The notes under the pieces are model-generated. The model searched no databases. It was given only the letters and a program-made list of their open reading frames with translations, and was not told the DNA's origin. DNA of 64,000 nt from NCBI RefSeq assembly GCF_023684385.1, contig NZ_JAGSOJ010000001.1, forward strand, positions 1,573,146 through 1,637,145. Reading direction: 5' to 3'. Positions 38,413 through 47,636 of the stretch are shown piece after piece. Source of the stretch: Oceanirhabdus seepicola (GTDB lineage Bacteria; Bacillota; Clostridia; Clostridiales; Clostridiaceae). Every line of letters begins with the position of its first letter. Within the stretch, counting starts at the first letter, position 1. The position numbers and the translations under genes were made by a program.

Positions 38413-41400
38413 GATAACCACACCTTCAAAGTAGATAATAATTTTCCAACGTCAACTGGCTTAGTTAGATAATCATTTGCTCCAGCAGCAATACATTTCT
38501 TACGATCTCCTTTCATTGCTTTAGCCGTTAATGCAATTATTGGAATTTCTTTTCTCTCATCTATCTTACGTATTTCTTTAATTGCTTCATAACCATCCTT
38601 ATGAGGCATCATAATATCCATTAGAATTAGATCAATCGCTTCATTCTCCTTGAACAACTCAATACACTCATTTCCATCAATTGCTGTTAGAACTTCCATT
38701 CCATGTTGTTCCAATAGATGGAGTAAAGCAAATACATTTCTTTCATCATCATCCACTAGAAGAATTTTTTTACTGGCCAATGAATCATCTAGATTCTCCT
38801 GCTTTTGTTGAGTCGGCTTTTCAATAAAGGTATTTTCTTTATCAGCCTCCCTCATACCATGAAGGAATAATGAAATCTCGTCAACTAATCTATCCTTTGA
38901 CTTGGAACTCTTAAGTATTATACTTTCCACATGGGGATTTACATCACTGAGTTTATCATTTTTTATATCTTCATCTGTATAGATTATAACTGGAATTTTC
39001 TCTTCCCTATTTTCACTTACAGTCTTTATAAATTCAACACCACTCATATCTTCAAGTTCAACATCAAGTACTATACATTCATATTTATCTTCCTTGATTT
39101 TCTCTAGCCCTTCTTTACCTGTAAGTACTTTTGACACATCAACATTCCCTAGATTAACAAAGTGATCAAATTCTTCTCCACCACAATGACCAACTACTAG
39201 AAGCTTTTCGAATCCATTTTTTGTAACAGACTCAATTTTCCCTAAGGTCTCATAAATTGATTTTATATCTACTGGTTTCTTTAAGAAACCTATTACACTT
39301 TGAGGCATTACGATGTTTTCATTTTCTTTACCTGAAATAATATGAATTGGAATATCCTTTGTCTCATCCATCTTTTCAAGCTTTTGTGCTACTAATATTC
39401 CATCCATATCAGGTAATCCAATATCTAGAATTATAGCTTCTGGTGGTCGCATCTGCGCTTGTTTAAGTCCCTCTTCACCACTATGAGCCATATTAACTTT
39501 ATACCCCTTTTCTTCTGAAAGAGATTTTAGAACACTAGCAAAATTAACATCATCCTCAATTATCAATAATCTATTACTATTTTTATTAGACTTTCCAGTC
39601 TCTGGTTCTTTAATTTTCACGAATTTTTCACTATCATCTTCACTTGGTTCATTTATTTTCTTTTTCTCATCTTCATAAGAAATTTCTTTTGGCATTGGAT
39701 ATGATAAATTTATTGGCAATATAACAACAAAAACACTTCCCTTACCTAGTTCGCTTTCCAGTAATATCTCTCCACCTAATAAGTTCATAAGTTCTCTGGA
39801 AATTGTTAATCCAAGGCCTGTACCACCATACTTACGGCTAGTTGTACCATCCGTTTGCCTAAATGCTTCAAAAATATGATCAAGTTTATCTTCTGGAATT
39901 CCAATTCCAGTATCCTTTACCTCTATAGCTACAAATTCATCAGCATCTCCTATTTTTTTTCTTTCCTGGTTATTTAGTCGACGAATTGAAAGTTTAACCA
40001 TGCCTTCTTCAGTAAATTTTATTGCATTCGATATAAGATTTTTTATTACTTGGTTCACTCTAACTGAATCTGTTGTAATGGTCTTTGGAACAATTGAACT
40101 TAAAGAAGTCTCAAACTTTATATTTCTAGACTCTGCAAGAGGTTTAAATAAATTTTCATTTTGTTTTAACAAGTCTTCAAGATTAACTTCATCATGATGA
40201 ATATCTAAAAAACCAGCTTCAACTTTGGATAAATCTAATATATCATTGATAATATTCAATAAATCATTTCCAGAAGAATGTATTGTCTTTGCAAATTCTT
40301 CCTCTTTCTCAGTCATCAATTGATTTCTATCTCTATCACTCAATAGTTGAGATAAAACAAGAATACTATTAAGCGGTGTCCTTAATTCATGAGACATATT
40401 TGCAAGGAATTCAGATTTATACTGGTTTGCAATCTCAAGAGCATCTGCCTTTTCAATAATAAGTCCTTGAGACTCAACAAGTTCGTGGTTCTTTTCATCT
40501 AATGCTTTCTTCTGCAGCTCCAATTGTCTTGTTCTTGCTTCAAGTTCTTCATTAGATACACGAAGTTCTTCTTGCTGAACCTGTAACTGTCCTTCAGATT
40601 CCTTTAATATTCTTGCTTGCTCTTCTAGTTCTTCATTACTTTGCTTAAGTTCTTCCTGCTGTGTTTTTAGTTCTTCTGATTGACTAAGGGTATGATCAAG
40701 TAATTCTTTTACCTTCTTATTTACTTCAGCTGAACTAATAGCTATTGCAATAGCATCTGCCATTGCTTCCAATAACCCTATGCTTTCTTCATTTAATTCA
40801 TGAATGCTACCTATCTCAATGACACTCTTAACATTACCCTCATATACACAAGGAAGTACAGCAATATTTCTAGGTGTTCCCTCCCCTAATCCTGATTGAA
40901 CTGCAATATAGTTCTCAGGTAGCTCAGATAGAATAAACACTTTTTTCTCTCTTGCACATTGGCCAATAACCCCTTCACCAAGCTTAATCTCTTGAGGCAT
41001 TCCCTTCCTATTTTTATATGCATATGAAGCAGTCATTCTGAAATTATCTTGTCCATCATTTAGATAGAATGCTCCGATTTCTACATCTAAATAATTACAC
41101 AAATAAGATATAGTCAAATCACTTATTTCAAGTAAATCTTCATTATTCCTTAACTTATCATTCAATTCAGTCTGTGCAGTCTTTATCCAGTTTTTATATC
41201 TAACATCACTCATGATTCCTTTAAGTTTAATCATGAATTCATTAAATGCAGTGGACATTTTACCAAGCTCATCTTTTTTTCCTGAAGGCATACGGAAATC
41301 AAGATCCACATCACCTTTAGCTATTTGTTTAAAAGTGTCTGTTAAAGAAGTAATAGGTCTCAAAATCATTCTCAGTAATGTATAACAAATCAATCCAGAT

Positions 41401-42329
41401 AATAAAATGGAAATCAGTGCGAACAGCCCCATCCATCTCATCATAATATTATTTTGTTCTCCCACATTATGTAAATAAAGTAATTTATCATACTCAATTG
41501 AAGATACAATACGTTCAATTACTTGTTCAATTCTAGGACCTCGCTCTGCCATCCCTACAATCAAGCGATCTTGTTCTTCAAAAATTTTCTTTAATCCTCT
41601 AATTCCTTCCATATATGTTTTCTCATTGTTTAAATAATCCATATAATCGCTTCTATATTGCAGATTCTTTCCTTCTTTTTTTATTTCATCCATATGAGAA
41701 ACTAATATATTATATAAATCCTCAAATTCATTAAAATTTTCTAAATCATGGAATGTATAATATTTGAATGCTACAAGTCTTGAGTTAAGAATATACTCTA
41801 GAGCCTTTGCTACTTCTTTTGCGATAAAAGCTTCATCTTCATTAAATGCTGTCTCCTCCATATTTCTAAGTGAAGTCAATATTCTATTCCCAACTTCTGA
41901 TGTATCATCAAATAATTCCTTATCCGCTTTCTCTAAGTCAACAATTCTACGGAAATCTGATTCATAAGACTCCAATTCTTTTTCTATTTCTTCCATATAT
42001 TGAAGCCGCGTTTCATCAACACTTATTGATATATAATCTTCTATAAGATCTTTCATACTTCTTAAATGCTTACTGAATAAATCTTCCTTATTCACATCAC
42101 CTGTAACCAGAAAGTTTTCATAATTAATACGGCTTCCTAAAAGTTCTGCTTGAATTTTATTAGCAATCACTTGTTCATCAGATATATTTTTAAGAGCTAT
42201 GAACTGCTTTCTATTTGTATCTAGCCCTTTTAAACCAAATGAAACTGCTACAAGCATTAATATAATAACTGCCATAAATCCAAGGATCATCTTAGTTCTA
42301 AGCTTCACATTCTTTACCCAACTAATCAA
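38409..42329 (-). CDS. Hybrid sensor histidine kinase with GAF and three receiver domains
   Basis: A 1306-residue membrane kinase with, in order: TM1 (about 12-33), extracytoplasmic helical sensor (35-300), TM2 (about 300-320), HAMP (to about 375), GAF (about 390-530), long coiled coil with E/Q repeats (530-630), HisKA with SHELRTPLNSIL, HATPase (NLISNAIKFT; VKDTGIGIPEDK; GGTGLGL) and three receivers. REC1 has LDIGLPDMDG and REC3 LMDIMMPHKDG. REC2 has VVGHCGGEE in place of the acidic pair and looks unable to be phosphorylated normally. The start is the TTG at 42329, eight bases after AGGAG. It is coupled to CheR and REC-GGDEF, suggesting one multistep phosphorelay. Confidence 0.93.
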   Translation of the reverse strand: MISWVKNVKLRTKMILGFMAVIILMLVAVSFGLKGLDTNRKQFIALKNISDEQVIANKIQAELLGSRINYENFLVTGDVNKEDLFSKHLRSMKDLIEDYISISVDETRLQYMEEIEKELESYESDFRRIVDLEKADKELFDDTSEVGNRILTSLRNMEETAFNEDEAFIAKEVAKALEYILNSRLVAFKYYTFHDLENFNEFEDLYNILVSHMDEIKKEGKNLQYRSDYMDYLNNEKTYMEGIRGLKKIFEEQDRLIVGMAERGPRIEQVIERIVSSIEYDKLLYLHNVGEQNNIMMRWMGLFALISILLSGLICYTLLRMILRPITSLTDTFKQIAKGDVDLDFRMPSGKKDELGKMSTAFNEFMIKLKGIMSDVRYKNWIKTAQTELNDKLRNNEDLLEISDLTISYLCNYLDVEIGAFYLNDGQDNFRMTASYAYKNRKGMPQEIKLGEGVIGQCAREKKVFILSELPENYIAVQSGLGEGTPRNIAVLPCVYEGNVKSVIEIGSIHELNEESIGLLEAMADAIAIAISSAEVNKKVKELLDHTLSQSEELKTQQEELKQSNEELEEQARILKESEGQLQVQQEELRVSNEELEARTRQLELQKKALDEKNHELVESQGLIIEKADALEIANQYKSEFLANMSHELRTPLNSILVLSQLLSDRDRNQLMTEKEEEFAKTIHSSGNDLLNIINDILDLSKVEAGFLDIHHDEVNLEDLLKQNENLFKPLAESRNIKFETSLSSIVPKTITTDSVRVNQVIKNLISNAIKFTEEGMVKLSIRRLNNQERKKIGDADEFVAIEVKDTGIGIPEDKLDHIFEAFRQTDGTTSRKYGGTGLGLTISRELMNLLGGEILLESELGKGSVFVVILPINLSYPMPKEISYEDEKKKINEPSEDDSEKFVKIKEPETGKSNKNSNRLLIIEDDVNFASVLKSLSEEKGYKVNMAHSGEEGLKQAQMRPPEAIILDIGLPDMDGILVAQKLEKMDETKDIPIHIISGKENENIVMPQSVIGFLKKPVDIKSIYETLGKIESVTKNGFEKLLVVGHCGGEEFDHFVNLGNVDVSKVLTGKEGLEKIKEDKYECIVLDVELEDMSGVEFIKTVSENREEKIPVIIYTDEDIKNDKLSDVNPHVESIILKSSKSKDRLVDEISLFLHGMREADKENTFIEKPTQQKQENLDDSLASKKILLVDDDERNVFALLHLLEQHGMEVLTAIDGNECIELFKENEAIDLILMDIMMPHKDGYEAIKEIRKIDERKEIPIIALTAKAMKGDRKKCIAAGANDYLTKPVDVGKLLSTLKVWLS

Positions 42330-42569
42330 TAACACCACTCCTATTCCATTTTCAAAACACTCCAATAAAACCAATATTTATTTATCATAATTTTCTTTAA
42401 ACAATCTGTTATTTTTATTTTACACTGTATTCCAAATCTGTGCAAACTAATCCATACCTCGAGTTATTACTACTGAAATAGCCCCTTTATTTCAAAAAAT
42501 TTCAGTAATCTTCGAAATATAATTCCATTCATTTGCTTTTTTAAGCAGTTAGCTTTACTTTTTTAAAAT

Positions 42570-42630
42570 TTGTAACAGATAGCTTATTACTGTATATATT
42601 GATACTATGTTGGTATTAATCCAACATAGT
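42570..42630 (+). promoter_or_regulatory. Promoter and 5-prime hairpin of the orphan two-gene unit
   Basis: TTGTAA (42570-42575), 17 bases, TATATA (42593-42598) is followed at the expected start point by a perfect hairpin ACTATGTTGG/CCAACATAGT (42604-42613 with 42621-42630), ending two bases before the GGAGG ribosome site. Such a leader hairpin may stabilise the mRNA or gate translation. The rest of 42330-42569 is the kinase promoter region with no gene. Confidence 0.6.
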
Positions 42631-42642
42631 TTGGAGGTTATT

Positions 42643-42996
42643 ATGGAGAAAAAAATGAAATACGATTTAGATGTTGATGAAATATTAGTAATACCTGCCA
42701 CTGAATCTGCTTCTGTTCTTAGCTTAAATGCTGATTTATATGATATTGAATCAACTAACACTAAAGTGGCATTAATTTCAGCTACAGAATCACCTATTAC
42801 TACAGTTAATACAGATGGTTCTACACAAGTAACAAATAGATACTATATTCAAAAAACTTCCCCTGAAAGTGAAATTGTTACTGTAGTTTCTAAAGGAAAT
42901 TTTACATTGTATACTACTGAAAAAACTGAACAAGGGGAACAAACTAACGAATTAGTTAGAATTATGCTTAAATCTAATATAGAAAGTAATACTTAG
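42643..42996 (+). CDS. Orphan acidic Ser/Thr-rich protein of unknown function
   Basis: I do not recognise this 117-residue protein. It is acidic and rich in Thr, Ser, Val and Glu (DVDEILVIPATESASVLSLN; TTVNTDGSTQVTNRYYI), likely all-beta, with no signal peptide, membrane segment or Cys. GGAGG lies before the ATG at 42643, so the longer frame from 42607 (through the leader hairpin) is rejected. It is transcribed with the 85-residue gene 11 bases downstream, from its own promoter. The pair is flanked by unrelated genes. Confidence 0.75.
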   Translation: MEKKMKYDLDVDEILVIPATESASVLSLNADLYDIESTNTKVALISATESPITTVNTDGSTQVTNRYYIQKTSPESEIVTVVSKGNFTLYTTEKTEQGEQTNELVRIMLKSNIESNT

Positions 42997-43007
42997 GTTA
43001 TTTTCCT

Positions 43008-43265
43008 ATGTTAGAGCAAATTATTAATTCAACCGGATTATCAATTAATTTACCTCTTGAAGGATATACAGCAAAAATAACTGCTCCACATTTCAATATT
43101 GATGTACTATCTCCTGCTGAAATCAAACTTATAGAAATTTGTTGTAATACTTTTAAACTTAAAATTAAGACTGATGAGTTTAAAATCGTAACACTGATTA
43201 AGAGTTTGATAATTGAGGTATTTAATCCTGATGGGGTTATGATTATTAAAATCGCAGCCCCTTAA
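43008..43265 (+). CDS. Orphan 85-residue protein, partner of the preceding gene
   Basis: An unrecognised small protein with a beta-rich pattern (GLSINLPLEGYTAKITAPHF; FKIVTLIKSLIIEVFNPDG) and a CC pair at about residues 46-47. There is no signal peptide or clear membrane helix. The ribosome site is weak (TTAGG ten bases ahead), which suggests coupling to translation of the upstream gene 11 bases away. The two genes end in a strong hairpin (43281-43342). Function unknown. Confidence 0.65.
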   Translation: MLEQIINSTGLSINLPLEGYTAKITAPHFNIDVLSPAEIKLIEICCNTFKLKIKTDEFKIVTLIKSLIIEVFNPDGVMIIKIAAP

Positions 43266-43280
43266 CAAAACCTAATTAAA

Positions 43281-43342
43281 AATGGAGAATGATGGATGTT
43301 TCTGCTTTAGAGCAGAAACATCCATCATTATAATTCTCCATT
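43281..43342. terminator. Strong hairpin between the orphan pair and vanW-like gene
   Basis: A perfect 16-bp stem (GATGGATGTTTCTGCT at 43291-43306 with its complement at 43311-43326) is extended by an outer AATGGAGAAT/ATTCTCCATT pair around a small bulge. It separates convergent genes and probably terminates both. Confidence 0.75.
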
Positions 43343-43345
43343 TGT

Positions 43346-44212
43346 TTAAAGTTTTTCATTATGTGCTGATTCTCCTGCTGCTACTTCTTCTACAGCAATA
43401 GAACTCTCTTCTAAAAAAGGCTCATACATCATTATTGCATGGTTCTCTGTTACGAACTCATCATCAACTTCTTCTCCAAACATATTAAACACTCTTCTAT
43501 TGATTATATTATTACGTATATATCCTCCCCACCATCCAGTAGTCAAGAAATGTTCCTTTTCATATATCTCATATGTATATCTTCCCTTTTCATTAGAACG
43601 CCATTCTCCATATAGGAATTCATGGTTTATACTCAGATTAAGCTGATATTCCACTTCACTATCATTATATATCTGAAGATCAAGATAATTATATACGCAA
43701 GTAGCACCACTTCCAAAGGGCTGAGTTCTTTTAGCATCTGGGAATATGTCATGACTATGCCTATATCTCTCAACAACCTTCAGTGGTGTGTGCAATGTTA
43801 TCCAATATATCATATTTGAGAGTTGACATAATCCCCCTGCTTCCCCAGCTTTAAATGAACCATCTGGATTTAATATCAATCCATCTACATAACCCTTCTT
43901 ATAAGTAGGTTTCCCTATTAGCCTCCAATAAGAAAATATCTCTCCAGGTTTTATTATTATCCCATTAATCTTATCTATAGCTATCTTCAAATTAGTAATC
44001 TTATTATACTGAAGCTGCATATCTACATCTTTTAATTTTCTCAACAAAGGAGTCTTATGAGTAAATATCTTATACTCTAACTTTTTCTCTGAATGTATTC
44101 TTGAAAAGTTCTTGCTTTTAAATATCCATTTTAGATATCTTTTGTATGTATAATACTGCTTTCCTAGATATGCTCTAGACTTTGATCTTACTATGGGCTT
44201 TTTTTCAATCAT
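43346..44212 (-). CDS. VanW-family protein
   Basis: A 288-residue protein with the VanW domain over most of its length (about 70-230): ITNLKIAIDKINGIIIKPGE, FSYWRLIGKP, then the signature EAGGLCQLSNMIYW. VanW occurs in some glycopeptide-resistance clusters and widely in Firmicutes; its biochemical role is not established. No van genes are nearby, so resistance should not be inferred. There is no signal peptide. The start is the ATG at 44212 behind GGGAGGCGGGAA; the longer frame is unsupported. A YkuD/peptidoglycan-related role is sometimes proposed for related proteins. Confidence 0.88.
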   Translation of the reverse strand: MIEKKPIVRSKSRAYLGKQYYTYKRYLKWIFKSKNFSRIHSEKKLEYKIFTHKTPLLRKLKDVDMQLQYNKITNLKIAIDKINGIIIKPGEIFSYWRLIGKPTYKKGYVDGLILNPDGSFKAGEAGGLCQLSNMIYWITLHTPLKVVERYRHSHDIFPDAKRTQPFGSGATCVYNYLDLQIYNDSEVEYQLNLSINHEFLYGEWRSNEKGRYTYEIYEKEHFLTTGWWGGYIRNNIINRRVFNMFGEEVDDEFVTENHAIMMYEPFLEESSIAVEEVAAGESAHNEKL

Positions 44213-44315
44213 AATTCCCGCCTCCCCGCATACATATTTTATCATATTTGTTAATTCGTTAAAATCATTCTTTTATGTCTTGAACCACACAGAGAAAAAA
44301 AATTTTCGAAAACTC

Positions 44316-44344
44316 TTGCCAAGCAATAATAATTATTATATAAT
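44316..44344 (+). promoter_or_regulatory. Rubrerythrin promoter with PerR/Fur-like box
   Basis: TTGCCA (44316-44321), 17 bases, TATAAT (44339-44344) is a good promoter. The perfect palindrome ATAATAATTATTAT (44326-44339) lies between the two elements and resembles the PerR consensus TTATAAT-N-ATTATAA. Peroxide-relieved repression by PerR is inferred, as known for clostridial reverse rubrerythrins. The leader to the ATG is about 120 bases. Confidence 0.7.
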
Positions 44345-44469
44345 AATAACTGTAAGATAGATAAAACAAAACAAGGTACCATCAAAAGAAAATGATAAAT
44401 TGAATTTAATCGAAATAAGAAAATAAATTGTTCAAAGGTCAAAAAACAATTATTTAGGAGGATATTATT

Positions 44470-45015
44470 ATGAAAAAGCACGTTTGTTTAGTATGTGGAT
44501 ATGTACACGAGGGAGAGCATGCACCAGATAAATGCCCAGTATGCTCAGCAGGAGCTGAAAAGTTTCAATTATTAGATGAAAACAACATGAAATGGGTTGA
44601 TGAACATAAAATTGGTGTTGCTAAAGGTGTTGACGAAGAAGTAGTTAAAGGTTTAAGAGAAAACTTCATTGGTGAATGTACTGAAGTAGGTATGTACTTA
44701 GCAATGAGCAGACAGGCAGATAGAGAAGGTTACCCAGAAGTAGCAGAAGCTTATAAGCGAATTGCATGGGAAGAAGCTGAACACGCTGCTAAATTTGCTG
44801 AATTACTTGGTGACGTTGTAACTGATTCTACTAAGAAAAACCTTGCAATGAGAGTTGAAGCTGAGTACGGTGCTAACAAAGGTAAGAAAGAACTAGCTAC
44901 TCTAGCTAAGAAACTTAACCTAGATGCTATTCATGATACAGTTCATGAAATGTGTAAAGATGAGGCTAGACATGGTGCTGCATTTAAAGGATTATTAGAT
45001 AGACACTTCAAATAA
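44470..45015 (+). CDS. Reverse rubrerythrin
   Basis: A 181-residue non-haem iron protein with a rubredoxin-like FeS4 domain first ([20 protein letters not shown], residues 5-25) and a ferritin-like di-iron domain after it (about 45-180; [35 protein letters not shown]). In classic rubrerythrin the order is opposite, hence reverse rubrerythrin. In clostridia it reduces hydrogen peroxide and oxygen to water with NADH-derived electrons. TAGGAGG precedes the ATG. Codon use is more biased than neighbours, suggesting high expression. It is monocistronic, with a PerR-like promoter. Confidence 0.95.
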   Translation: MKKHVCLVCGYVHEGEHAPDKCPVCSAGAEKFQLLDENNMKWVDEHKIGVAKGVDEEVVKGLRENFIGECTEVGMYLAMSRQADREGYPEVAEAYKRIAWEEAEHAAKFAELLGDVVTDSTKKNLAMRVEAEYGANKGKKELATLAKKLNLDAIHDTVHEMCKDEARHGAAFKGLLDRHFK

Positions 45016-45026
45016 GAACACAAAGG

Positions 45027-45058
45027 CCTTAGAGAATAAAATTCTCTAAGGACTTTTT
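45027..45058 (+). terminator. Terminator of the rubrerythrin gene
   Basis: CCTTAGAGAAT (45027-45037) pairs perfectly with ATTCTCTAAGG (45041-45051), followed by ACTTTTT, twelve bases past the stop. Confidence 0.9.
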
Positions 45059-45151
45059 ACATTTTCTCTTTTGTATCTTAATTTCTAACTTTAGTTAAAA
45101 TAAAAACCATCCTATATTAATAATATATGATGGAATCTAAGAATTGTGTAT

Positions 45152-45898
45152 TTAGGCCAAAGCTCTAAAGAAATTTCTCACTCTGTCCCCATCTTCTAAT
45201 GTATCAATTTCACTTGGGTTGAAATCAAAACCTATTTTCCCATGCTCCATGAATAATACTCTTTGGGATACCCCTAAAGCTAATTCTTTTTCGTGAGTTA
45301 CTATAATTAAAGTTATTTTCTCCTTTGCCAGTTCCTTAATAACCTGAACCACTTCCCTTATCGATTCTGGATCAAGGGCTGATGTTGGCTCATCAAATAA
45401 TATAACCTCAGGTTGCAATGCTAGTGCTCTTGCTATAGCTACTCTTTGTTTCTGTCCACCTGAAAGCTGAGAAGGAAAGGCATCACATTTATTAAAAAGC
45501 CCCACTTTTTCTAACATTTGCTCTCCAATTTCTCTTGCCTCATTTTCCTTCATCTTTTTTACAACAACAAGAGCTTCCATTACATTTTCAATGGCACTCT
45601 TATGAGGGAATAGATTAAAATTCTGAAACACCATTCCCATTTTTAATAAGAGTTCTCTCTTACTCCTCTTACTCACCTCATCTATTCCATTCTTAACCAG
45701 CGATAAGATTTTATTATCAACTTCAATCATTCCTTTATCCAACTTTTCAAGCTGAATAATTGACCTAAGAAAGGTACTTTTCCCTGCCCCTGATGGACCC
45801 ACTATAGATATAACTTGACCGCTATCAAAACAAGTATTTATTCCTTTAAGAACATTCTCTTCTCCAAATTTTTTCGAAGCATCTATAATTTTTATCAT
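45152..45898 (-). CDS. Polar amino-acid ABC transporter ATPase (GlnQ type)
   Basis: A 248-residue ATPase with Walker A GPSGAGKST, signature LSGGQKQRVAIARAL and Walker B VILFDEPTSALDPES, of the polar amino-acid uptake group. It energises the permease at 45944. AAGGAGG precedes the ATG. A 45-base gap with a GC-rich hairpin (CACGC/GCGTG) separates it from the permease gene, which may lower or stabilise its message. Substrate class (cystine, glutamine, arginine and similar) is known for the family; the specific one is not evident. Confidence 0.92.
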   Translation of the reverse strand: MIKIIDASKKFGEENVLKGINTCFDSGQVISIVGPSGAGKSTFLRSIIQLEKLDKGMIEVDNKILSLVKNGIDEVSKRSKRELLLKMGMVFQNFNLFPHKSAIENVMEALVVVKKMKENEAREIGEQMLEKVGLFNKCDAFPSQLSGGQKQRVAIARALALQPEVILFDEPTSALDPESIREVVQVIKELAKEKITLIIVTHEKELALGVSQRVLFMEHGKIGFDFNPSEIDTLEDGDRVRNFFRALA

Positions 45899-45943
45899 TA
45901 GTTTTTCCTCCTTAGGCTGTAAAAGGACACGCGCTGCGTGCGC

Positions 45944-46585
45944 TTAAAAAGCATATTTTTCCTCAAGTTTCTTCATTAAATGTATGATTACAGATGATAT
46001 ACACAAATATATACCCACTGCTATTATCAAAGGAACTATTGTGAATTCTCTAGTTACAATTTCCTTTGAGTTTCTTAGTATATCTCCAAGCCCAATAACA
46101 GACACCATTGCCGTATCTTTAATAAGGTTTATTACCTCATTACATAGAGATGGTAATGCCTTTCTTATTGCCTGAGGAAGGATTACTCTTCTCATTCCCT
46201 GAAAATAAGTCATACCAAGAACTTTGAACCCCTCAAACTGCCCTTTATCAACAGAGTTTATTCCTCCTCTGATTATCTCAGTTATATAAGCACCATAGTT
46301 CAAAGAATATGCTATAAGTGCTGCTTGAAATGGCGTGAATTTTATTCCCATAACCCCAAGTCCATAGTACGCAAAAATAATCTGCAGCAATAATGGACTA
46401 CCTCTAAATACCCATGTATAGATATTCAGAAGCTTTCGAACTAATATATTCCCTTTTATTTTTCCAAGAGCACCTATTACTCCAATGGGAAAGGATATTA
46501 CAAGTGTGGAAAAGAAAATACTGAAGGTGATGGTTGCTCCACTTATAATATATTTCACCATTTCCATTAATTCATTCATGCTCAT
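45944..46585 (-). CDS. Polar amino-acid ABC transporter permease (HisM/GlnP type)
   Basis: A 213-residue membrane protein with about five segments and the family pattern FRGSPLLLQIIFAYYGL, IIRGGINSVDKGQFEGFKVL then RVILPQAIRKALPSLCNEVI, the EAA-type loop contacting the ATPase. Its ATG follows the TAG of the binding-protein gene without any gap, so translation is coupled. It forms the channel of the importer with 45152 and 46586. Confidence 0.93.
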   Translation of the reverse strand: MSMNELMEMVKYIISGATITFSIFFSTLVISFPIGVIGALGKIKGNILVRKLLNIYTWVFRGSPLLLQIIFAYYGLGVMGIKFTPFQAALIAYSLNYGAYITEIIRGGINSVDKGQFEGFKVLGMTYFQGMRRVILPQAIRKALPSLCNEVINLIKDTAMVSVIGLGDILRNSKEIVTREFTIVPLIIAVGIYLCISSVIIHLMKKLEEKYAF

Positions 46586-47368
46586 CTATTTACCGAACCA
46601 CGTTTCTTTTATCTTATCGAAAGTTCCATCTTCTTTCATATCGATCAAGACTTTATTTAATTCTTCTCCAAATTCACTATCATCTTTTCTAAATCCAACA
46701 CCATAGCTCTCTCCTCCAAGTGTTTCCTCTAATACTCTATAACTTCCACCATTCTTAGTCATATAATATCTTCCAACAACCTCATCCACAACAACTCCTT
46801 GTATTCGACCTGCTTTAAGGTCAAGAAGCGCATCCACATTGTTTGCATATTTTTTTATCTCTTTTATACCAATTTCATCTTTTATATTCTCAAGAACAGC
46901 TTGGCTACTACTTCCCATTTGAACTCCTACACTCCTATCATTTAATTCTGCTTTAGTATCAATATCAGATTCTCCTTTAACAACTATAATCTGATTATTT
47001 ACTAAATACTCATCTGTAAACCCTATCTTTTCCTTCCTCTCCTCTGTTATGGTCAACCCATTCCATATTGCATCAATATCTCCATTATTCAAAGATAGAA
47101 GTACTCCATCCCAATCCACAGCTTTAAACTCTACCTCATATCCTATTCTCTTTGCTGCTTCCTTAGCTAGATCTATATCAAATCCAATTATCTCTCCACT
47201 TTCACTCCTAAATCCCATCGGAGGAAAATTATCATCTAATCCAACAACAAATTTCTTAATTTCTTCAGAATGCAAATTTTTTCCCCCTTCTGAATTCTTA
47301 CTACCACACCCTGTTATACCCATAAGTACAACAAGAACCATTAAAACTACTAAAATACTCTTTCTCAT
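46586..47368 (-). CDS. Polar amino-acid substrate-binding lipoprotein
   Basis: A 260-residue SBP_bac_3-type binding protein. The signal peptide with lipobox LMGITGC places the mature Cys at about residue 21. Then FVVGLDDNFPPMGFRSESGE and GFDIDLAKEAAKRIG, the standard start of the fold, and later WNGLTITEERKEKIGFTDEY. The last residues end in FDKIKETWFGK. AAAGGAGG precedes the ATG. It is the first gene of the three-gene importer operon and sets its specificity, which cannot be read here. Confidence 0.93.
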   Translation of the reverse strand: MRKSILVVLMVLVVLMGITGCGSKNSEGGKNLHSEEIKKFVVGLDDNFPPMGFRSESGEIIGFDIDLAKEAAKRIGYEVEFKAVDWDGVLLSLNNGDIDAIWNGLTITEERKEKIGFTDEYLVNNQIIVVKGESDIDTKAELNDRSVGVQMGSSSQAVLENIKDEIGIKEIKKYANNVDALLDLKAGRIQGVVVDEVVGRYYMTKNGGSYRVLEETLGGESYGVGFRKDDSEFGEELNKVLIDMKEDGTFDKIKETWFGK

Positions 47369-47430
47369 GTTTTTCCTCCTTTTCGGACTTTAGGCATATT
47401 CAAATACCTTGTCCAACGTTATATTTACAT

Positions 47431-47459
47431 ATTATACTTTAGTATAGTAGAGTAGTAAA
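47431..47459 (-). promoter_or_regulatory. Promoter of the amino-acid importer operon
   Basis: On the minus strand TTTACT (47454-47459), 17 bases, TATAAT (47431-47436). The region is itself partly symmetrical (ACTTTAGTA...TAGTAAAGT), which may be an operator. A one-ended copy of the dispersed palindromic repeat (AGGCATATTCAAATAC) lies at 47392-47407, in the leader. Confidence 0.6.
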
Positions 47460-47636
47460 GTGTTTTTTCAAACTTTTTATTTCCAATTTTATATAACTCT
47501 CTTTTTTAAATAAAAAGGCTATGTTTAAAAATAGTGTTGATAATATCATTTAGTTAAATGTAAATAACAATTAATATGAAAATATATGAATTATAATTAT
47601 AATTATAATAACAATATATGGAAGGAGAATATAAAG

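Noticed and set aside
43346..44212. VanW as evidence of a vancomycin-resistance cluster
   Set aside because: No vanH, vanA/B, vanX, vanY or two-component genes are present; VanW-family proteins are widespread.
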